From JBKEDF01 sp047975325 (GTDB lineage: Bacteria; Pseudomonadota; Alphaproteobacteria; Rhodobacterales; Rhodobacteraceae), in NCBI GenBank assembly GCA_047975325.1, contig JBKEDF010000071.1, positions 21,435-85,434 on the forward strand: DNA of 64,000 nucleotides, in the 5' to 3' direction. Position numbers and translations under genes: made by a program. Below are positions 16,624 to 23,902 of the stretch, in pieces (the first letter of the stretch is position 1; every line of letters starts with the position of its first letter). Below the pieces are notes generated by a model. It made no database searches. It was not told the DNA's origin and saw nothing but the letters and a program-made list of their open reading frames with translations.

Positions 16624-18726
16624 TCAATTGATCAGCGTGACGCCGCCCTGGATTTTCACCACGGCATTGCCCTTGATTTCGTGCACCGTCGAAGCAGCGG
16701 TCTGGATCATGATCCCCTTGAGGGTAATTCCACTTTGATCGATCGTGATCGAATTCGCACCAACCTTCAGCGTGATCTTTTGCTTCGATTCGATCGTCAC
16801 CGCGCCGATCACAGTGGTATCGTAGCTCCCCCTTACGTCTTCGGTGAACTTGCCCTTGGTGTCCTTTGTCTCATCTCCCTTGATATTCTTTGTCGAATTT
16901 CCGTCGATATCCTCATCCTTGTTGGATTTGACATAGCGGATCTCATTGCCCTGTTCGACCTTGAAGGTACTGTCACCGGTCTTCACAAATTCCGAACGGT
17001 TGGCGTAAATCGTCTGCGTGTAATCCCCCGGATCCTGCTTTTCCATGCCGATGGTGATGGTCGCATTGTTCTTGATGATCTCGACATAATCTTTTTCGGA
17101 CTGGAGGCGGACAAATTCCTCACCGATCTTGTCCTCCATCACAAGCTCATTGAAATTATCCGTCCCGCCACCCTTGGTGGAATGTGTCTTGATCCCCTGC
17201 TGGGTCATGTTGTCCGGCAAGGCGTAGGGGGGCATCGTATCGGCATTGTAAAGCATACCGGTACAAATCGGGCGGTCGGGGTCGCCGTCTTCAAACTGGA
17301 TCACCACCTCCTGCCCGATCCGCGGAACCGCGATCATACCCCAGTTCTTACCCGACCACGGGGTTACCACCCGCACCCAGCAACTGGAATTTTCGTCATT
17401 CTTGCCTTCACGATCCCAAGGAAACTGGACCCTGATCCGGCCATATTGATCGGTATGTATCTCCTCCCCTTCCGGGCCGGTGACCTTTGCAATCAGGATG
17501 CCGGGTATCCTGGGCCAGGGGGTGTTTGCCTCCGAACGGAAGGGGACATCCTTGGGAAGGGCCTTGAAGGTACAGCGATAGGCATCCTTGTTTTCTTCAT
17601 CGAATTCAATCGATCCGGGAACCTTTTCTTCCGATGCACCTGCGCGCCCGGCCTGCTGTCGGACAGCCTCGATTTCCTGGGTGTCATCCTCCGCATCTTT
17701 TTCGATCTGCATCATATGTGTGGTGCCGACGATCAGGTATTCCCCGTTTTCGCCATCGCTGAAATGTTTCGAAAGCTTGAATGTCGCCCCCGTGGCAAGG
17801 TCCTTCACGTTACCGACCCCGTCACGCATTTCATGTTTTGCGGCCTGGGCTTCCATCGCGACACGGGCATAGATATCCCCCAGTGCCGTTTCGCGATAAT
17901 GACCGGGATAGCGGTAGATCTCATATTCCTTGCGGTTGTGACTTCCCTTGGCGATGGAATTCACCACCTTCATATCGGCCTTGGGCTTTTCGAAATCCCA
18001 GTCATTCAGCGTAACCTTGCCCGAGGTCACATCCTGCGAACCACGCCAGTCAAAGATATGATCGCTATTGCGCCGATATTCCCTTTCGCGCAGGGCAAAT
18101 TCGATTTCCGCCCCCGACTCGACCGGGCTGTGCCCCCCGATCCCATCCACCACCATCAGATGGTCCTTGCCGTTCTTCACAGTCGAATAATAATAGATCC
18201 CCTCCTCTTCCATGAGACGACTGAGATATGTGAAATCCGATTCATTGATCTGCGCCGAATATTCGCGCGCCTTTGGCGTACGGCTGACATTCACCGTGAA
18301 ATCGGAAAAGCCGTTTTCATTGAAGATCTTCTTTATGATATCAACAATCGTGAGTTTCTGAAAAATCCGGTTCTGACAGTTCTTCGTCAGAAACCAGAGC
18401 CAGGGACGACATTCCAGATTGTAGAATCCATAACCCCCGTGCAGGCCGATCACCTGGCCTGAAACGCAGGTACCCATAAATTCGCGCCAGCCGTCACCTT
18501 CCTGTTCGCCCTTCATCATCTTGACGGTGATTGGTTGACCAACCACCTTTTTCAGATCCAGTTTCTTGTCCGGAGACATGAAATCGACCGATATTTCACT
18601 CAGCTTGCTCATCCCTTCCGAAACGCGCGCCGCCTTGATGAACATCTGGTTCTCGGGGAGAGGCCCCGACATGCGAAGCTTTCGGTTTTCCAGAATTGCC
18701 TGGTTCGACGTTATCTGGCTCGACAT
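16624..18726 (-). CDS. vgrG: VgrG (TssI) T6SS spike protein
   Basis: 700 aa. Residues about 20-400 form the gp27-like hub (FMGTCVSGQVIG, SRLMEEEGIYYYS). About 440-530 is the gp5 OB-fold (TDQYGRIRVQFPWDREGKND, then WVRVVTPWSGKNWG and VVIQFEDGDPDRPICTGMLYN). The rest is the gp5 beta-needle, with repeated short threads ending in TLIN. There is no C-terminal toxin domain, so it is a structural VgrG; effectors would be delivered through PAAR or adaptors. The start ATG 18726 has GAGGA before it. Its neighbours are a 100-aa orphan upstream and the DUF6931-like and PAAR genes downstream. Confidence 0.95.
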   Translation of the reverse strand: MSSQITSNQAILENRKLRMSGPLPENQMFIKAARVSEGMSKLSEISVDFMSPDKKLDLKKVVGQPITVKMMKGEQEGDGWREFMGTCVSGQVIGLHGGYGFYNLECRPWLWFLTKNCQNRIFQKLTIVDIIKKIFNENGFSDFTVNVSRTPKAREYSAQINESDFTYLSRLMEEEGIYYYSTVKNGKDHLMVVDGIGGHSPVESGAEIEFALREREYRRNSDHIFDWRGSQDVTSGKVTLNDWDFEKPKADMKVVNSIAKGSHNRKEYEIYRYPGHYRETALGDIYARVAMEAQAAKHEMRDGVGNVKDLATGATFKLSKHFSDGENGEYLIVGTTHMMQIEKDAEDDTQEIEAVRQQAGRAGASEEKVPGSIEFDEENKDAYRCTFKALPKDVPFRSEANTPWPRIPGILIAKVTGPEGEEIHTDQYGRIRVQFPWDREGKNDENSSCWVRVVTPWSGKNWGMIAVPRIGQEVVIQFEDGDPDRPICTGMLYNADTMPPYALPDNMTQQGIKTHSTKGGGTDNFNELVMEDKIGEEFVRLQSEKDYVEIIKNNATITIGMEKQDPGDYTQTIYANRSEFVKTGDSTFKVEQGNEIRYVKSNKDEDIDGNSTKNIKGDETKDTKGKFTEDVRGSYDTTVIGAVTIESKQKITLKVGANSITIDQSGITLKGIMIQTAASTVHEIKGNAVVKIQGGVTLIN

Positions 18727-18752
18727 CGCGTCGTCCTCTTAGGCCAACCGCA

Positions 18753-19055
18753 TTACTCTGGCTCGGTCGGAGAAATTTCAATCAACAGGTTCTCACGGCG
18801 GAGGCGTTCAATCACATCCGGATTGACCCTCCATAATGTTGTAATCGAAACGTTTCCCTTCGTGAAACGATTCACATCAAAGGCGCTTTCAAACTGCAGG
18901 CATTTTACCCGAAACGGATAGGTTCCGCGCCCAAAAAGCAGATCATTCAAATATTCTTCACCCGCATAGACCCAATAGCCACCATTCACGGCAAGCAGGG
19001 TCATGGGGGCTTCTTCGCCATCATGGGGTTCATGGTGGTCCGGGTTATCGCGCAT
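18753..19055 (-). CDS. Small T6SS-cluster protein of unknown function
   Basis: 100 aa, not recognised. The first 17 residues are acidic and His-rich, and ATG codons occur at residues 1 and 18 (MTLLAVNGGYWVYAGEEYL). The rest looks like a small mixed alpha/beta fold (FRVKCLQFESAFDVNRF, NPDVIERLRRENLLIEI). Its ATG shares a base with the stop of the TssB-TssC fusion gene (TAATG), so it is translationally coupled to it, and vgrG follows 26 bases later. The position suggests a partner of the fusion protein or a VgrG adaptor; no motif supports either. Confidence 0.6.
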   Translation of the reverse strand: MRDNPDHHEPHDGEEAPMTLLAVNGGYWVYAGEEYLNDLLFGRGTYPFRVKCLQFESAFDVNRFTKGNVSITTLWRVNPDVIERLRRENLLIEISPTEPE

Positions 19056-22027
19056 TACAAGCCCTCCAGCAGGGCCGCAAGTTCGGCATCAATTGCATCG
19101 GGATCGTCGGGGGGATCATCATCCTCATTGAAACTTGCCAGCAAGCTGTCAAGATCGTCATCCACCGCATCAGCGGGTTCCGGCGGGGCGGGTTCGGCCT
19201 GTTCCTGTGCGGTTTCGGCGGTTGTTTCATCATCGTTTGACGGAATTTCCGGCGGGGACGGTCGCGGTGCAGGCGGACCGGACCAGGGTCCGGCAATTTC
19301 CAGCCCGGCCAGCGATTGAAAGGAACCCAGCCGCACCACATCACGCCCCTGAATGGAAATGGCAGGCATGAAACCGCGTGACAGCACATGGCGCACACGC
19401 GATTCCGTCAAATTCCGTTCGGTACAAGGCAGGGCTATCTGATCGCCATGACGGTCCCGGGCAAAGTGATACGGCATTTCCCCCAGGGACAGCGTATTGC
19501 CAAGCGTCATCTTCGCCCCCCCTGCCTTCCATTCAGCGGCCAGTAACGTTGCGACCAGCACCACCGGATTGGCCCAGAGCATGCCCCTCAACCCTTCTTC
19601 TTCACTGAATTCTTCAAATTCGAAGGTATCGATAGGGTCGGATTTCCTGCCATAGGGCCGCCGCATCAGGAAACGCGGGCTGACCAGCCCCAGCCAGGCC
19701 GCGGCCTCAAGATCGCGCAGCGCATCCCAGGCTCTGGCCGTTAGCGGATGGCGGTTCTTTTCGGCAATTTCCATGAAACCCGGCGTCATCGCGGCAAGGA
19801 ACGGGGCCTGAACGCGACTTGCAATCTGCGCCATCCGCCCCAGAAGTTCCGCATGCGGCGGCGTTTCCTCAAAGCTGTATAGCCCGAAGATCGCCGAAAA
19901 ACCGATGGCGCCTTCCGTCTCCACCGGAGCCGTCAGCAATTGATAGATCCCCGTCTTCGAAAGTTCTTCCCCGGCGGCCAGATCGGCAGCAATTTCCTCG
20001 GCGGAGATATCGTAAAGTGTAATTTCCAGCGCAGTATCCGTTTCAATCCGCCGGGCGAGGAAATCAAGCCCGCGCCATTGCGCCTCGATTGCCTGGAAAT
20101 CGGGATGGTGCAGGATCAGTTTCATCGCCGATCCCATGGCCTCATCCACCGCATGCAGGGCCGTCGCTGCCGCCGGGTCCGGGCCGGACACGACATGCGG
20201 CCCCACGATCCGCCCCAGAAGGGTATCCACCGGAGAGGGCGCCGCCACCCGCCCTGCGGAATCTCCAATCAGTTTCTGAAAATCGCTCAGCCTGCGATCG
20301 GCTGGGACCTGCGCCGCAGCCGACTGGCGGCGGGTCGGACGCACGGGCAGGCCAAAGTCCCCGGCCCAATCCTGCATTTCCTGCAGGGCCTGATCCGCCA
20401 TGGACGGCACGGAAAGCCTCTGGCGCAGCCCGTTCAGCGCATCGAACAGCCCACAGTTTTCCACCAGGGCATCGGGATGGAGGTCATCCAGTCCACCAAG
20501 TTTTACCTCGATTCCCGCCCCTTCGGGCCCTATCGGCAGCACCAGCCGTGTTGCAAAACCTTCGATCACCTCTTCAAACGTATCGATATCAAGCCTGACA
20601 GCCCGCCGTGCCGCCAGATCCGCACCTATTTCCAGCTTGCCCGCCGCCGCACGACCCGAAAAATCCCCGAAAAACGCCATGCGGAAACGTGGTCTTGCCA
20701 AGGCCTCTGGTGAAGGTGCCGGCACAGAAATCGTACCAAAACCCGAGGCAGGGGCGGTCTCGGGGCCAGGGGGTGCGAAGCCAACAGAAGTTTCTGGCGG
20801 CTCATCGGGTTCCAACAGCAGATCGTCCAGTTCCGCCAGAACATCCAGGGGGTCATCATCAGGTTCGGCACCGGTTGCCGGATCATTCCCCTGTTCCTGT
20901 GCGGGTTCCTCCGCTGCCAGCAGATCATCCAGTCCGGCCAGCGGATCATCCTCCGCCTCCTGTTCCCCGGTCATGGGCATTTCCATGGCGGGATCACCCC
21001 CGGGGGTCGCCATATTGCCAGCTAACAGATCATCCAGCCCGGCCAGCGGGTCGTCTTCGATCTCTTCAGGGTCGTCGTCCCGGGCAGCCTGCATGTCCGC
21101 CACCACAGGTTTCGTCTCCGCAAGTAATTCCTCCAGCCCATCCTCCTCACCAAGAAGATCGGCCAATAGATCATCCTCATCAGGGTCATCCCGGATCGGT
21201 TCCGACTGGTCGGGGGGGGCTTCCTGCGGCAATTGCGCAACCGGAATAATCTCCACCGACAAGCTGGCAAGAGGGTCTTCTTCCCCCTGTAGCGGGGTTT
21301 CGGGTGTCATGTTCCGAAGCGCATCAAGGGCCTCCGACCCGGTATCATCCGCCACTTCCGGATCGGGGGCCGCTGCGCGCAGTGCATCCAGCGCCTCGGT
21401 GGTCGGGTCACCCTCAATCGTATTGACAGGCATTGCATCGCGCAACGCATCCAGCGCGGTCGCTGCTTCATTCTCTGTCTTGGCAACCTCGGACGGGGCA
21501 GATCGACGCAGCGCCTCCAACGCGCTTGCCTGTCCCGCGGGCATCGGGGCTGCGGCCAGCGCCGAAAGGGTGGAAGGATCCTGAAGGATCCGTTCGATCA
21601 ATGCCTCCGCCCCGACTTTGCCATCCATATAGGTCAGGAGGTTCGAAAGCTGTGTCCGCGCCTCAAGAAGCGCGCGCAGCGGTTCAACCTTCCGTGCAAT
21701 GGCAGTGGGGGAAAAATCCTCCATCCGTTCAAAGGTCAGATCAACGGCAAGTTCCCCCTCCCCGGTCAGTGTATTGGCAACGTGAAAGGCCGCACGCGGC
21801 TTCATCGCCTTCATCCGGTCATCGAAATTGTCGATATCGATATCGAGGAAGCTACGATCCTCAATCGCAGGCAGTGCGGCCTCCGATTTACCCGCCAGAT
21901 CGGACATCACCCCCATCACAAAGGGCAACTGCACCTTTTTCTCCGAACCGTAAAGTTCCATCTCATATTCGATCTGGACCCTCGGCGCCCGGTTGCGGGC
22001 GATGAATTTCTGGGAACCTTCAGCCAT
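19055..22027 (-). CDS. Natural TssB-acidic linker-TssC-like fusion protein
   Basis: 990 aa, far longer than TssB (about 170) or TssC (about 500). Residues 1-160 are a full TssB, closely similar to the stand-alone TssB of this cluster (FIARNRAPRVQIEYEMELYG, DNFDDRMKAMKPRAAF, TQLSNLLTYMDGK). Residues 165-445 are an acidic, probably disordered linker with two repeat families. Residues 448-535 (FFGDFSGRA, LDIDTFEEV, LDDLHPDALV) look like a second, divergent TssB-type module. Residues 600-905 are TssC-like (LILHHPDFQAIEAQWRGLDFL, SPRFLMRRPYGRKSDPIDTFEFEEF). The tail (915-990) is acidic and replaces the TssC C-terminal strand region. It overlaps the sodium-channel gene by 8 bases. It may be a TssC40/ImpD-like second sheath protein carrying its own TssB, a regulatory sheath element, or a structural cap. 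Confidence 0.9.
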   Translation of the reverse strand: MAEGSQKFIARNRAPRVQIEYEMELYGSEKKVQLPFVMGVMSDLAGKSEAALPAIEDRSFLDIDIDNFDDRMKAMKPRAAFHVANTLTGEGELAVDLTFERMEDFSPTAIARKVEPLRALLEARTQLSNLLTYMDGKVGAEALIERILQDPSTLSALAAAPMPAGQASALEALRRSAPSEVAKTENEAATALDALRDAMPVNTIEGDPTTEALDALRAAAPDPEVADDTGSEALDALRNMTPETPLQGEEDPLASLSVEIIPVAQLPQEAPPDQSEPIRDDPDEDDLLADLLGEEDGLEELLAETKPVVADMQAARDDDPEEIEDDPLAGLDDLLAGNMATPGGDPAMEMPMTGEQEAEDDPLAGLDDLLAAEEPAQEQGNDPATGAEPDDDPLDVLAELDDLLLEPDEPPETSVGFAPPGPETAPASGFGTISVPAPSPEALARPRFRMAFFGDFSGRAAAGKLEIGADLAARRAVRLDIDTFEEVIEGFATRLVLPIGPEGAGIEVKLGGLDDLHPDALVENCGLFDALNGLRQRLSVPSMADQALQEMQDWAGDFGLPVRPTRRQSAAAQVPADRRLSDFQKLIGDSAGRVAAPSPVDTLLGRIVGPHVVSGPDPAAATALHAVDEAMGSAMKLILHHPDFQAIEAQWRGLDFLARRIETDTALEITLYDISAEEIAADLAAGEELSKTGIYQLLTAPVETEGAIGFSAIFGLYSFEETPPHAELLGRMAQIASRVQAPFLAAMTPGFMEIAEKNRHPLTARAWDALRDLEAAAWLGLVSPRFLMRRPYGRKSDPIDTFEFEEFSEEEGLRGMLWANPVVLVATLLAAEWKAGGAKMTLGNTLSLGEMPYHFARDRHGDQIALPCTERNLTESRVRHVLSRGFMPAISIQGRDVVRLGSFQSLAGLEIAGPWSGPPAPRPSPPEIPSNDDETTAETAQEQAEPAPPEPADAVDDDLDSLLASFNEDDDPPDDPDAIDAELAALLEGL
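20813..21058 (-). repeat. Acidic DDPLAGLDDLLA repeats in the fusion linker
   Basis: Residues 324-405 carry EDDPLAGLDDLLAG, EDDPLAGLDDLLAA and DDDPLDVLAELDDLLL. Related forms lie at 285-304 and in the C-terminal tail (DDDLDSLLASF, 956-966). The DNA of the first two copies is nearly identical over about 27 bases (20921-20947 and 21026-21052, one clear site being the shared cagatcatcc run), which indicates recent internal duplication. Confidence 0.8.
21302..21523 (-). repeat. Four ALDALR repeats in the fusion linker
   Basis: Residues 169-242 of the fusion protein contain ALEALRRSAP, ALDALRDAMP, ALDALRAAAP and ALDALRNMTP, starting at residues 169, 191, 212 and 233. The spacing of 21-22 residues is almost regular. 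Each unit is a short amphipathic segment ending in Pro, separated by acidic or polar spacers. They look like tandem docking motifs rather than a folded domain. Confidence 0.8.
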
Positions 22028-22877
22028 TTTTCGCCTCCAGCAATGCCCGGATTTCTTCCTTGAGCTCCTTCACCTCACCGCGCAGGGCTATCACCTCATT
22101 GCCGACCTGTTCCGTTTCGGAATGGACGAGGTCCCGCAACCTTTCAAATTCCGCCTCGGCTTCGGCCTCCACCGCCGCCTGCATCGTATTGACCAGAAGA
22201 CCGATGAAAAGATTCAGCACCGAAAAGGACGTCACCACGATGAACGGTACGAAGAAAGCCCAGGCATAGGGAAATTCATACATGACAGGCCGCACAATCC
22301 CCATCGACCAGCTTTCGAGCGTCATGATCTGAAACAGTGAATAGAGGGATGCACCAATCGTGCCAAACCATTCATCAAACTGCCTGCCAAACATGATCGT
22401 GGCCATCACGGCAAAAACGTAAAACACGACGGACAGCATGATAATGACAGCGCCCATTCCCGGCAGCGCATCGAAAAGCGCCTTTACCACTGCCCGCATC
22501 TGCGGCACGACCGACAGCACCCGCAAGGCCCGGATCACACGCAGCGCCCGCAATGCCGAAAGGCTGTTGGTCTGCGGCATCAGGCCCACACCCACCACGC
22601 AGAAATCAAACACGTTCCAGGCATTGCGCCAGAACCCCAATCCATAGGCGATCAGCTTTGCCCCGATTTCCAGCACGAAAATGGCAAGGATCACCCGATC
22701 CGCCAGAAAGATCAGTCTGGGAATTTGGGTCTGGATATAAGTCGAGGTCGACAGGCCAAGAATGATCGCATTGGCGATAACAAGCACCAGGATGATATTG
22801 CGCACTATCGGCAATTCAATGAAGTGCCGCAATCTGGCCCGAAATCCACCTTGTCCGATATCTGCCATTTCGCTCAA
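22020..22877 (-). CDS. Bacterial voltage-gated sodium channel (NavAb/NaChBac type) inside the T6SS locus
   Basis: 285 aa, a single six-helix channel subunit. S1 is near residues 26-46. The S4 voltage sensor has four arginines three residues apart (R110, R113, R116, R119 in LSALRALRVIRALRVLS). The pore has the selectivity filter TLESWSM at 186-192, identical to NavAb. The C-terminus (232-284) is a predicted acidic-basic coiled coil, typical of tetrameric BacNav channels. A TTG start at 22877 has AAGGA 7 bases before it; an ATG at 22868 is the alternative. It overlaps the TssB-TssC fusion by 8 bases and follows the Lys-rich orphan by 22, so it is co-transcribed with T6SS genes. A second paralog is at 49284-50075. 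Confidence 0.92.
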   Translation of the reverse strand: MSEMADIGQGGFRARLRHFIELPIVRNIILVLVIANAIILGLSTSTYIQTQIPRLIFLADRVILAIFVLEIGAKLIAYGLGFWRNAWNVFDFCVVGVGLMPQTNSLSALRALRVIRALRVLSVVPQMRAVVKALFDALPGMGAVIIMLSVVFYVFAVMATIMFGRQFDEWFGTIGASLYSLFQIMTLESWSMGIVRPVMYEFPYAWAFFVPFIVVTSFSVLNLFIGLLVNTMQAAVEAEAEAEFERLRDLVHSETEQVGNEVIALRGEVKELKEEIRALLEAKNG

Positions 22878-22899
22878 GATCCTGTCCTTTTCCGGTTAA

Positions 22900-23859
22900 T
22901 CAGCTTTTGATATCTTTCAATATTTTTTTGAATGACGGAGAAAGCTTCTTCGCCGTTTGCTGGGCCGCTTTTGCGGTTTTGCCAAGCTCGGCCATGCCGC
23001 CGATATCTTTGCGCCAATACCTGACATCCTCGGGCTTGACCTTGCCGCCCTTGAGCGCCTTTTCAATATTGTCCAGCGCCTTTTCAAACTTGTCGGCCAT
23101 CTGCAGGAAGCGTCCGAATTCCCCGGCGTCGTCAATAGTCTTTGAGAGGCTCTGAAGCCCCGCATTATCGGCTTTCCTGAATTCCTTTGAGGATTTCGAC
23201 AGATAGGAGATCGCCGCATTGGCCTCGCGCCCCTTCTTGTCGAATTCCGAGGCAATCTTGTTGATCGAGCTTGCCGCTGCAGTCAATGCGGCGGCTGGAA
23301 GCCTGGTTTTCTTGTCCTCGTTGTCAGAATCTACTTTCTTCTCCAGTTCCGAGAGTACCTTCAATAGGTCCTGTTGTGGTCCCGTGAAGGCACTGGGGAA
23401 GTCGATCTTGTCAAGCTTGGCAAAAGCCGCCTTGCCATCCTTTACCGCCTTCTTGTTATCCTCTTTGCCACTGGCAAGTTCCTCCAGCGCGAGGGAGATC
23501 TTCTTTTCTATGGCCTTGACGGTCTTGTCATATTCCTTTGCCAATTGCGCTTCGACCTTCCGATCGGCGCCATCGCCGGCTTTCTTGTCCTGCCCTTTCG
23601 CCTTCTTCGCCACCTCATTGACCCGAACTGCAAGAAGCTTCAGCTCATATCGTGCCAGGGCAAGGGCCGCATTGTTGAGGTCCTTCTTCTGCCATTTACG
23701 TGGATCGAGAGCTACTTTTTCCTTATAGGCTATCTTGCCGAATTTCTTGGAAAGAACCTTGCTTTCCTTGATATATTCCTGGGCCGGCCTGGTCATTTCC
23801 TTTAATGGATCGGCAGCCAGTTCGGCGGTAAATTCCTTCTTGTCCTTGGCCACGGGCAT
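22900..23859 (-). CDS. Lysine-rich helical protein of unknown function in the T6SS locus
   Basis: 319 aa, not recognised. About 60 residues (19%) are lysine, and the protein is predicted almost wholly helical with coiled-coil potential (VEAQLAKEYDKTVKAIEKK, ELEKKVDSDNEDKK, FEKALDNIEKALKGGK). It has no signal peptide and no membrane segment. The start ATG 23859 follows GGAGAGATGTC, a good ribosome site. It sits 43 bases after clpV and 22 before the sodium channel. Possible roles are a structural or scaffold factor, a cargo protein, or a channel partner. It has no catalytic motif that I can see, so a classical enzymatic toxin looks unlikely. Confidence 0.7.
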   Translation of the reverse strand: MPVAKDKKEFTAELAADPLKEMTRPAQEYIKESKVLSKKFGKIAYKEKVALDPRKWQKKDLNNAALALARYELKLLAVRVNEVAKKAKGQDKKAGDGADRKVEAQLAKEYDKTVKAIEKKISLALEELASGKEDNKKAVKDGKAAFAKLDKIDFPSAFTGPQQDLLKVLSELEKKVDSDNEDKKTRLPAAALTAAASSINKIASEFDKKGREANAAISYLSKSSKEFRKADNAGLQSLSKTIDDAGEFGRFLQMADKFEKALDNIEKALKGGKVKPEDVRYWRKDIGGMAELGKTAKAAQQTAKKLSPSFKKILKDIKS

Positions 23860-23902
23860 GACATCTCTCCAGATTGAAATAATTTTTTGAATTCAACTCG
23901 CA

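Noticed and set aside
16318..18462. 714-codon open frame on the strand opposite vgrG
   Set aside because: It comes from codon bias of vgrG on the other strand; vgrG has full family motifs and a ribosome site.
21026..21052. Short direct DNA repeats in the linker as a possible mobile-element or CRISPR trace
   Set aside because: They are in frame, encode the acidic protein motif, and have no spacer regularity typical of CRISPR or terminal repeats of a transposon.
20400..21584. Ser/Ala-rich 394-codon plus-strand frame opposite the TssBC fusion
   Set aside because: The Ser-rich repeats are the antisense reading of the acidic linker repeats.
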